Made by a program: the position numbers and the translations under genes. From Christiangramia flava JLT2011 (lineage in GTDB: Bacteria; Bacteroidota; Bacteroidia; Flavobacteriales; Flavobacteriaceae), in the NCBI RefSeq assembly GCF_001951155.1, contig NZ_CP016359.1, positions 1,822,001-1,886,000 on the forward strand: 64,000 nt of DNA, read 5' to 3'. Of the stretch, positions 53,301-60,900 are shown piece after piece. The notes under the pieces were generated by a model, which saw only the letters and a list, made by a program, of their open reading frames with translations, had not been told where the DNA came from and did no database searches. How positions within the stretch are numbered: position 1 is the stretch's first letter; the number at the start of each line of letters is the position of its first letter.

Positions 53301-53385
53301 TCTGGTAGGTGTAGCCTCCCGCCAAAAGAAGTAGTACCCCCAGTGCCAGCAACGGATATTTATATTTGGAGTGCAGGTTTTTCAT
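50383..53385 (-). CDS. RND efflux pump inner-membrane protein, HAE1 type
   Basis: This 1000-residue proton-driven transporter has 12 membrane helices. The proton-relay aspartate pair is visible in GLMIDDVVIVIEQ, and the porter-domain start in TGLFPNITFPKI. The pattern is closer to the drug/hydrophobe group than to the metal group seen at 57953. It overlaps the adaptor gene by 4 bp. Substrates cannot be read from the sequence. Confidence 0.92.
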   Translation of the reverse strand: MKNLHSKYKYPLLALGVLLLLAGGYTYQKMQTGLFPNITFPKIKVIADAGQQPVDKMMTTVTIPLENIIRRTEGLQYIRSVTSRGSCEISVFLNWDMDINTARSQIESYIQQSKEEILPNTSFSVEKMNPSILPVMGYSVEGDGSLSQVDLKKIAKYQIKPYLLATEGVSDIAVIGGKDKEYEIILKPYALQNLQISIKDIQDAVNNSNILQSNGYITDYDRMYLNLTNNAIENLADLENVVVKSSTSRTIRLKDIAEIQVNQAKEYVKVLANGKNVPLLAIIKQPDANLIEVNNNIEKKVAELGSIIPKNVRIRPFYKQANFVNSSIRSIKDVLWIGLVLAILVVIIFLRSFSASMVIVFSIPLSLALTLLVMDAVGYTFNIMTLGAIAAAIGLMIDDVVIVIEQIHKIREEHPKKPLSWIAREAISHLFPAMVGSSLSTLLIFVPFILMTGVAGAYFKVMAYSMIIALAASFLVSWIIVPILAVVFSRGKEIRRKKEPKTRWIHKVLDLPLIGIGFAAICIAVLIIVPSKLNSGFLPEMDEGSIVMDYQSPGGTTLEETAAMLDQVNQILNEQPEVEAYSARLGTEMGFFITEPNSGDYLIKLKDKRQIATMEVADEIRKKIEAKLPALQVDFGQVIGDMLGDLISSVQPIEVKIFGDDISHLQELSKKIASEIEKIRGTADVNDGIILSGPEISVEPKNDVLARIGISPADLQLQLQTRIGGTIVSTMIDNEQLINIRLMYPQTYKNSIQDLQNFQVNIPGGSTLPLPQLASIQLKKGVAQVNRENLKSMGVVTARLDHRDLGSTLAEIQQKLAKNVSMPAGYHLEYGGSYKEQQQAFSELLLILILAILLVFIVILFLFRRIKIAVVIVGIAILGVAGCLLSLLLTGTPLNVGSYMGIIMIVGIIGENSIFTYRQYLEIENEKSHKEKIEYAIAARLRPKLMTAFAAIMALIPLALGIGAGAQLHQPLAIAVIGGMIFALPLLLIVLPTILKLIKE

Positions 53386-54290
53386 GGTTTTTCTATACTG
53401 ATCCTGGTGGAATCCTGCATCTGGTAAGCCCCCTGGATAATCACACGGTCGTTGGCCTGCAGGCCGTTAGACTCGATGACCACCAAGCTGTCACTTTCCA
53501 TCCCGGGTTTAACATCCTGCCTGATGGCGAGGCTATCCTGAACTTTCATAACCCAGAATCGCGTCAGCAACTCGTTGGTTTGGATCGCTTTTTTGGGCAC
53601 ACTCAGCACATTAGTCACCGAGCTGATCACGAATTCCACCTGTACATTTAAATTTTCAGGTAATTCAGCATATGGTAACCGAATCAGGTACTGCTGCGCC
53701 TGGCCAATGCTGTCGGTACTTTGAAGCTTTCGGCTGATCCGGGCTTTGATTTGCCGGTTTTCGCTTAGCAGCACCCGGCAGGAATCGCCCGGCTGTATGC
53801 GATTGATGAATTCAAAAGGGACGCTTACTTTTACCACCAAGGTATTGGGTTGAGAAATCGATGCCAGCACATCACCTTCCGCGACATAATCGTTCACATT
53901 AACGGCCAGACTGGAAATGACGCCGTTAGTGTTGCTGGTAACCACAATAGGTTTGGCAAATTTCGCCAGGGAAGAATCGATTTTTGCGGCCTGCCCCAAT
54001 GCGTCCTGTTCCTTCGTTCGCAGGCTGGCAAAAGCCTGACCTTTTTGAATGGGATCCCCAATTTCAAAGGGCATCCACGAAATATAGCCGGTCACCCTGG
54101 ATCTTACCTGTTCTCGTTGCTGGAAACTGGTGACGCCGTTGAAAATGATTTTTTCCTGAAGGTCTTTTCGCTGTACCACGGCGGTTTTTACACGAATGGG
54201 TGCAATATTCTCTGCGGAAGTTTCGGCTGATTTTTTACAGGAAACAGCAAGAAATATTAGAAATATTGAAAATGCCAGGATCTTTTTCAT
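53382..54290 (-). CDS. RND efflux periplasmic adaptor protein
   Basis: This 302-residue membrane-fusion lipoprotein (C18 in LAVSCKKS) has the biotinyl-lipoyl halves (SRVTGYISWMPFEIGDPIQKGQAF and SNTNGVISSLAVNVNDYVAEGDVLASI). It is short, without a long coiled-coil hairpin, as is common for this group in Bacteroidota. It links the pump at 50383 to the TolC-like protein. It starts 3 bp after the TolC stop. Confidence 0.9.
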   Translation of the reverse strand: MKKILAFSIFLIFLAVSCKKSAETSAENIAPIRVKTAVVQRKDLQEKIIFNGVTSFQQREQVRSRVTGYISWMPFEIGDPIQKGQAFASLRTKEQDALGQAAKIDSSLAKFAKPIVVTSNTNGVISSLAVNVNDYVAEGDVLASISQPNTLVVKVSVPFEFINRIQPGDSCRVLLSENRQIKARISRKLQSTDSIGQAQQYLIRLPYAELPENLNVQVEFVISSVTNVLSVPKKAIQTNELLTRFWVMKVQDSLAIRQDVKPGMESDSLVVIESNGLQANDRVIIQGAYQMQDSTRISIEKP

Positions 54291-54293
54291 GAC

Positions 54294-55685
54294 TTACCAG
54301 TTTGTCGCGTTAAACTCATTTTGAAGCAACCAGAAATTGACCTGCATCTGAAGTTGAGTTTCCAGATCTACGCGGTAGTTTTCGATCATTTTAAGGTAAT
54401 CAATGACCGAAACCTGCCCCTGCAGCATCCTGATCTTGTAGATCTCCAGGATGTTTTCCTGTTTTTGCAATTGCCTGGATACCAGCTTCAATCCCTTCTG
54501 AATAGCGGCCAGTTGATTTCTCAAGCTTTCCAGCGTATTGTTTCGCTGAAGCTCCTGATTTTGCAGGCGAGTGCGGAGATTGTCAATCTTCAGTTGCTGC
54601 TGTTGCCTTTTGATGGACCGCTGCCCGCCATCGTAAATAGGAATGCTAAGCCGCAAACCGGCGCTAAATCCCAGGTTATGCTGAAGCTGATCGAGGTCTA
54701 CGGCATTCAGGCCAATATTGCCGTAAGCGGTAAGCTGGGGTTGGTATTTGTTTTCAAATACCTGCTGTTCCGCGATCAATTGCAGGCTGTCATTCGTGTA
54801 TTTTCGCTCGAAGAACAGGGAGTCTTTTCCTGCTATTGAGGAAGAAAACAGGTTTTTTATTGAATGGTTTTCAGGTAAACTGTCAGTAGGACGAAGGTGT
54901 TCCTGAAAATTCTGTTGGGAGGCAGAAAGGAACACCTCCAGTTCGGCAGAAAGGGGGATTTCGGGAGCCAGAAGTGTATCGTTCGATATTTTTTCCAGGC
55001 CAACGGCATTTTGAAGGCTGAGAAGGTTCGACTGGAAATTATTCTCTAATTGCTGCATTTCCAGATTCCGATTATCGATCTCCAGTTGCAGCAGCAGGTA
55101 GTCGCTTTGCAGTAAAATTCCTTTTTTTACCAGCAGTTCCACCACTTCCAGTCGGTTTTTTAGTCCTTCGATGAGGTCCTGCAGCAATTCTTTCCGCAGC
55201 TGCAGCTGGTAGACCTGTATATAGGCGGCGGTGACCTGTTTTTTCAGCTGGTGCCAAATTTCTTCCGAAGACAATTCTATAGCGCGGTTACTGATCTTGT
55301 TCTGGAACTGAAGATTCTGGATCTGAGAGCGATTGAAAATGTTTTTAGCGATGTTTAGCTGGGCGGAATACAGCGCGCCGTTACTCACCGGCTCGGCATA
55401 CCCGTAGGCGTTTGGCGAGGGCGTGGTGGTCACCTCCATAAAATTGCCATTGCTGTTAAAATATGGTGCTAGCATTACTTCCGAAGTAGCCGAGAACTGG
55501 AAATCATTTTCTGCCCGTATCAGTTCGGTTTGCAGTTCTCCTACCTGCACGAGGTTCTGATTTTGCAGTAAATCTGGATTGTTATTTTCCGCAGCGGCCA
55601 GGAAATAATTCAGCGAATTTTCCTGGGCCACGGCTATTTTGGCCATTAAAAAGCAGCATAAAATTATCCAGCGTAAGCGCAACAC
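54294..55685 (-). CDS. TolC family outer-membrane efflux protein
   Basis: This 463-residue protein has a signal peptide (ending AVAQ) and two OEP repeats with long helices. The second repeat begins near the SAGLRLSIPIYDGGQRSIKRQQ segment, which is typical of TolC. The start is GTG 55685, about 11 nt after the predicted transcription start. It is the first gene of the tripartite pump operon. Confidence 0.9.
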   Translation of the reverse strand: MLRLRWIILCCFLMAKIAVAQENSLNYFLAAAENNNPDLLQNQNLVQVGELQTELIRAENDFQFSATSEVMLAPYFNSNGNFMEVTTTPSPNAYGYAEPVSNGALYSAQLNIAKNIFNRSQIQNLQFQNKISNRAIELSSEEIWHQLKKQVTAAYIQVYQLQLRKELLQDLIEGLKNRLEVVELLVKKGILLQSDYLLLQLEIDNRNLEMQQLENNFQSNLLSLQNAVGLEKISNDTLLAPEIPLSAELEVFLSASQQNFQEHLRPTDSLPENHSIKNLFSSSIAGKDSLFFERKYTNDSLQLIAEQQVFENKYQPQLTAYGNIGLNAVDLDQLQHNLGFSAGLRLSIPIYDGGQRSIKRQQQQLKIDNLRTRLQNQELQRNNTLESLRNQLAAIQKGLKLVSRQLQKQENILEIYKIRMLQGQVSVIDYLKMIENYRVDLETQLQMQVNFWLLQNEFNATNW

Positions 55686-55699
55686 GATCTTATTTTGGT

Positions 55700-55734
55700 C
55701 AAAATTACAAGTGCTTTCTAAAGACTTTCTAAAG
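55700..55734 (-). promoter_or_regulatory. Direct-repeat operator and promoter of the TolC-RND operon
   Basis: Two identical 10-mers CTTTAGAAAG lie 11 bp apart (minus strand 55734-55725 and 55723-55714). Exactly 16 nt from the start of the second box is a perfect -7 element TAATTTTG (55707-55700). OmpR-family regulators bind such tandem repeats. Confidence 0.72.
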
Positions 55735-55790
55735 CGGCTTTTGGGTATTTCCGCAGAAAATCGGCAGAGTCTGGACTGATTCTATTAATT

Positions 55791-55846
55791 TTAAGCGAAT
55801 CTTAAGGAGAAATTTTCCGAAGGTTTCCTAATCTTGAACAATTTTG
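55791..55846 (+). promoter_or_regulatory. CusR-type operator and promoter of the regulator gene
   Basis: TTAAG repeats with 11-bp period (55791-55795 and 55802-55806) within the segment TTTAAGCGAATCTTAAGG. After exactly 32 nt comes CAATTTTG (55839-55846). The ATG lies 4 nt further on, so the mRNA would be almost leaderless. The same element with the same spacing occurs at 57876-57931. Confidence 0.75.
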
Positions 55847-55850
55847 AGGG

Positions 55851-56519
55851 ATGAAAATCCTAATCGTAGAAGACGAACCCGGTATTGCCAACTTTATCCG
55901 CCAGGGACTGGAGGAGGAAGGTTATATGGTGACAGTGGCTACTGAAGGCAAACCGGCACTGAAACTCCTGTTTGACGAAAAGTTTGACCTGGTCATCCTG
56001 GACTGGATGCTTCCAGACCTGAGCGGACCTGAAATTTGCCGGGAATTCCGCGAAAAAGACGCTGCAACACCCATTATTTTTCTAACCGCCAAAGATACCG
56101 TACAGGATACGATCGATGGGCTGCAGGCGGGCGCCAACGATTATATCAAGAAACCTTTCCATTTTGTAGAATTGCTGGAACGCATCAAGGTGCAATGGAG
56201 AAACCGTACTACTGAAACGGAAATTTTGCAGCTGGGGGATATCCAGATCGATCTTCAGAAATACGAGGTCACTAAAGCCGGAACTCCCGTGAACCTTACC
56301 CAGAAGGAGTTCCAGTTACTGGAGTTTCTCGTGCGCAACAAGGGCCGGGTTTCCGAACGCACCCAGATCATTCGCGAGGTTTGGGATATCCACTTTGAAT
56401 ACAATACGGGCGTGATCGATGTTTTTATGAATTCCCTTCGGAAAAAACTGGGCATTACCGATAAAGAATACATCCAGACCATTCGAGGTGTGGGTTACCT
56501 AGCACAGGATCCCTCATGA
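55851..56519 (+). CDS. OmpR-family response regulator, CusR-like
   Basis: This 222-residue regulator has a receiver domain (acceptor D51, ILDWMLPDLSG; K of YIKKPF) and a winged helix (NLTQKEFQLLEFL, VSERTQIIREVWD, FMNSLRKKLG). It begins the operon for a heavy-metal RND pump and overlaps its kinase gene by 4 bp. It probably activates the TTAAG direct-repeat promoters in front of itself and in front of the pump. Confidence 0.93.
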   Translation: MKILIVEDEPGIANFIRQGLEEEGYMVTVATEGKPALKLLFDEKFDLVILDWMLPDLSGPEICREFREKDAATPIIFLTAKDTVQDTIDGLQAGANDYIKKPFHFVELLERIKVQWRNRTTETEILQLGDIQIDLQKYEVTKAGTPVNLTQKEFQLLEFLVRNKGRVSERTQIIREVWDIHFEYNTGVIDVFMNSLRKKLGITDKEYIQTIRGVGYLAQDPS

Positions 56520-57898
56520 AACTGAATTTCAGAAATAGAATTGCACTGTATTATATCGTCGTGACCGCGGTGATCATCCTGGGAACTTTTATCTCGATCT
56601 ACCTGCTGGTTAGGAACACGATCTATGAAAGTATTGATGCTGACCTGCAGTTCGAGATACAGAAGCACAGCCAGGAAATTACGATTGCGAAGGACACTAT
56701 TTATTTTACCAATAAGGCTGAACTGGAAGAGCGCGAACACCTGGAAGTCCAGGTAAACCCGGTATTTATCCAGATCACCGATACGTTAGGACAGGTATTT
56801 GATAAATCACCAAACCTGAAGGAAGACATTCTTCAACTGGTGGCAACCGGGGAGAACTCCTATTTCAATTCAGAACTCAGCCATAAATCTGTCAGGCAGG
56901 CACAATTGCCTTTGACAAAAAATGGAAAAGTGAAAGGGTACATGATCGGGGCGCTTTCGATCAATTCGGCTTTGACACTCCTGTCCAAACTAAAGTATAC
57001 TTTACTGATCCTTTACCCGCTCATCCTCATTGTGCTGTTCCTGATTTCCCGCTACCTCGCCGGAAAGAACATTTCACCAATTGCCAATATCATCCACACC
57101 ACGAACAGGATCACCCGCAACAACCTGCACGAAAGAGTGCAGTTACCCGAAACCGAAGATGAACTCTATGCACTTTCTTCAGCGATAAATGAACTGCTGG
57201 GAAGGGTTCAGGCCGCGATGGACCGGGAAAAGGCATTTACGATGGATGCTTCCCATGAGCTGCGCACCCCGCTGACCAATTTAAGAGGGAACCTGGAAGT
57301 GCTTATAAGAAAGGAACGCGCCACCAGCGAATACGAGAAAACAGTGAACTATAGCCTGGACGTGATCGATTCCATGACTCACACCCTGGAGCAGCTACTC
57401 ATCCTGGCGAGAATGGATAAGGCGCACCTGGTGGAAAACGATGAGGGAATCCTCATAACAAGCGTCATCAATATTTGCCTGGCTCGCCAGAAATGGTTTA
57501 TCGAGCAGAAGAATATCCAGGTCAAACTGGAGTATGATGCCCTGGAACATTCGCTGATCCCAGAGTATTATTCCCAGCTTATTTTAGACAATATCCTTGG
57601 AAATGCCATTAAATATTCTGCGGAAGCCGGGCTCGTGGAAATCGCGGTTCAGGAAATAAACGGGCTCATTCATTGCGTCATCAAAGACCATGGAGTGGGC
57701 ATTGCCGAAGAAGATTTCGACCATCTGTACCAGAGTTTCTACCGAGCTAAAGATTCTTCCGGAGCTCCCGGGAACGGCCTGGGCCTTTCAATCGTGAAAA
57801 AAGCCGCGGAAGAAATTGGTGCCAGGCTGGAAATGAAGAGCATCAAAGGGAAAGGAACCGTGGTCACCATCATATTTAAGCCAATCTTAAGGGAGTAA
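56516..57898 (+). CDS. Sensor histidine kinase, CusS-like
   Basis: This 460-residue kinase has two transmembrane helices (about 10-32 and 158-180), a periplasmic sensor of about 125 residues, a HAMP-like linker, the acceptor H247 (DASHELRTPLTN) and HATPase motifs (DHGVGIAEED, GNGLGLSIVKK). Context predicts metal sensing, most likely copper or silver. The last seven codons of the gene contain the operator for the downstream pump. Confidence 0.92.
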   Translation: MKLNFRNRIALYYIVVTAVIILGTFISIYLLVRNTIYESIDADLQFEIQKHSQEITIAKDTIYFTNKAELEEREHLEVQVNPVFIQITDTLGQVFDKSPNLKEDILQLVATGENSYFNSELSHKSVRQAQLPLTKNGKVKGYMIGALSINSALTLLSKLKYTLLILYPLILIVLFLISRYLAGKNISPIANIIHTTNRITRNNLHERVQLPETEDELYALSSAINELLGRVQAAMDREKAFTMDASHELRTPLTNLRGNLEVLIRKERATSEYEKTVNYSLDVIDSMTHTLEQLLILARMDKAHLVENDEGILITSVINICLARQKWFIEQKNIQVKLEYDALEHSLIPEYYSQLILDNILGNAIKYSAEAGLVEIAVQEINGLIHCVIKDHGVGIAEEDFDHLYQSFYRAKDSSGAPGNGLGLSIVKKAAEEIGARLEMKSIKGKGTVVTIIFKPILRE

Positions 57899-57931
57899 AT
57901 TCCAGGAATAGGCTGGTACTCAATAATTTTG
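57876..57931 (+). promoter_or_regulatory. CusR-type operator inside the kinase gene and promoter of the pump
   Basis: The segment TTTAAGCCAATCTTAAGG (TTAAG at 57876-57880 and 57887-57891) differs by one base from that at 55790. After exactly 32 nt comes the perfect -7 element TAATTTTG (57924-57931), 21 nt before the pump ATG. The operator encodes the kinase C-terminus FKPILRE. Confidence 0.78.
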
Positions 57932-57952
57932 AAGGACTGTTAAACAGGACTT

Positions 57953-60900
57953 ATGCTTTCAAAAATTATCCGGTTCAGCCTTACGCACAAACTCATTATC
58001 CTGCTTTTTACGGTTTTCGTGATCGGTTTTGGACTGTTCGCATTAAGCAGAATTTCCATCGGGGCGGTTCCTGATATTACCAATAACCAGGTGCAGGTCC
58101 TCACTACTTCAGAAAATCTTTCCACTCAGGATATGGAGCAGTTCATCACCTATCCTGTGGAGCTGGAAATGGCCAATCTCCCGGGTGTGAAAGAAATCCG
58201 TTCGGTTTCAAAATTCGGACTTTCCGTGGTTACCATTGTTTTTGAAGATGATCTGGGAACCTATCTTCCGCGGCAGTTAATTGCTGAAAAGATCAGGGCT
58301 GCTTCAGAAAACATCCCGGAAGGTTTCGGGACACCCACGATGGGGCCAATTACCACGGGGCTTGGGGAGATTTACCAGTACACGCTTGATGTTAAAAAAG
58401 GTTATGAAGACGAATATTCTGCACAGGAATTGCGAACCATACAGGACTGGATCGTAAGAAGGCAACTTTCGGGAATTCCCGGGGTAGTGGAGATCAATGC
58501 CTGGGGCGGTTATAAAAAACAATACGAGGTTTCCATAGATTCCGGGAAACTCAACGCTATGAATGTCTCGATTGCTGAAGTCATGGCCGCACTTCAGAAA
58601 AACAACAGCATTGCCGGGGGCGGTTATATCGAAAAACTGAACCAGGCCTATTTCATTCGCGGCGAAGGTCGCGTTGCTTCGCTGGAGGATATTCGGAATA
58701 TCGTCGTGGGTCTTCGCGGAAATACGCCGGTTTATATTAAAGATATCGCGGAAGTTGGTTTTGGACATGCGCCCCGGTACGGTGCGATCACTTCTAACGG
58801 AAACGGTGAAACTGTACTAGGCCAGGTGATGATGCTGAAAGGAGCCAATTCCAATAAAGTGATCCAGGATGTGAAAAAGCGGGTGGCAGAAATTTCTCAA
58901 AACCTGCCGGAAGGAGTGGTGATCCGGCCATTTTTGGATCGCAGCGAGCTCATCGCCAAGACCACGCATACAATTGCTGAAAACCTCATCATAGGTTGCT
59001 TGATTGTTATTTTTGTGGTGGTCATTCTCCTGGGAAATTTTCGCTCCGGTTTGGTCGTGGCCTCGGTCATACCGCTGTGCCTGTTATTTGCCCTTTCGCT
59101 AATGTACCTTTTCGGGATTGATGCCAACCTGATGAGCCTTGGGGCGATCGATTTTGGGATTATTATTGACGGCGCCGTGATCATTGTAGAATATACCGCT
59201 TACCAGATCATCAGGAAAAAAAGGGAATTTTCAAGTCTGGATCGAAGAGAAATCCGGAACCTGAAAGACCAGGCTTCCTATGAAAGCGCGTCGAAAATGA
59301 TGAATTCGGCCATTTTTGGACAGCTTATCATCCTTATCGTGTTCATTCCAATATTGTCGCTAAGCGGCGTGGAAGGGAAAATGTTCCGTCCTATGGCGCT
59401 CACCTTCAGTTTTGCCCTGATCGGCGCCATGATCTTTTGCCTTACTTACGTGCCGGTGGTTTCTTCCCTTTTTCTGAAGGCCGATTCCAAAGGAGGCTAT
59501 AGTTTTTCTGAAAAGATCCTTGCCAGGCTGAATAAAGTATATGTCAGGACCATTCAGTGGGCGCTGGGCAAAAAGAAACTGGTTCTGGGAATTGCGGCTG
59601 GTTTGCTGGCCTTAACAGTTTTTATCTTTAGCAAAATGGGCGGAGAATTCATTCCGCAGCTGGATGAAGGCGATTTCGTGATCCAGCCGGTGCTGAAAAC
59701 AGGAACTTCCCTGAGTGAAACCATTGAAGTGACCACCCGGATTGAAAAAATACTACTGGAACAGTTTCCGGAAGTTGACCAGGTGGTAAGCCGCATTGGC
59801 GCTGCGGAAGTTCCTACAGATCCTATGTCTATGGAAGAAAGCGATGTGATCATTAGCCTGAAGCCAAAAAGTGAATGGACCTCTGCCGATACCAAAGATG
59901 AACTGGCTGAAAAATTCAAGGAGGCGCTTTCTATCATTCCTGGACTGGGAATTGAATTCACGCAGCCTATCGAAATGCGGTTCAATGAACTCATTACCGG
60001 TGTGCGGGCTGATATTGCAGTGAAGGTTTTTGGGGAAGATCTCGATATCCTGAACAACAAAGCCAACGAAATTCGAAAACTGATCTCCGATGTGCCCGGC
60101 GCTTCTGATATCACGGTGGAAAAGATCGTGGGGCTGCCGCAAATGGGTGTGAAGTACCGCCGCGATGCGATTGCGCGTTTCGGGTTGAATATCGAAGATG
60201 TGAACAAAGTGATCTCGATGGGATTTGCGGGATTTAGCGCCGGCAGTGTTTTCGAGGGTGAAAAGAAATTCGACCTGGTGGTACGCCTGGCCCAGGACCG
60301 CAGGAGCGATATTTCAGATCTTGAGAACCTGTATATAGACACGCCTTCCGGTGAAAAGGTTCCCTTGTCGCAACTGGCCGAGATCACCTATCAGAAGAGA
60401 GCTGCCAAGATTTCCCGGGATGATACGAAACGAAGGATCGTAGTGGGAATCAATGTTCGAAATCGTGACCTGGAATCGGTCGTGGAAGACATCCGCAGCC
60501 GGATCGATGAAAATATTCAGTTGCCTCCAGGTTATAATATCACCTATGGCGGGCAGTTCGAAAACCTGCAGAGCGCTTCCAGACGTCTCAAAATTGCCGT
60601 TCCCATTGCACTTATTTTGATTTTCATGCTGTTGTATTTTGCCTTTGGAACCATCCGGGACGCGGCGATGATCTATTCGGCCATACCACTGGCAGCGGTT
60701 GGTGGTGTGTTTTTACTCTGGCTGCGCGGAATGCCTTTCAGTATTTCGGCTGGAGTTGGATTTATTGCCTTGTTCGGAATTGCGGTCTTGAACGGGATCG
60801 TACTGATCGAACATTTCAAGGAATTGCAAAAAACCGGAATGAAAAATGACGACCAGCTCATCATCAAAGGAGCCAAAGATCGTTTACGAGCGGTAATCCT

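Noticed and set aside
59554..60387. 277-codon open frame on the minus strand
   Set aside because: It lies wholly antisense to the CusA-TolC gene. Its Ser/Ile/Arg-heavy composition is typical of a shadow frame.
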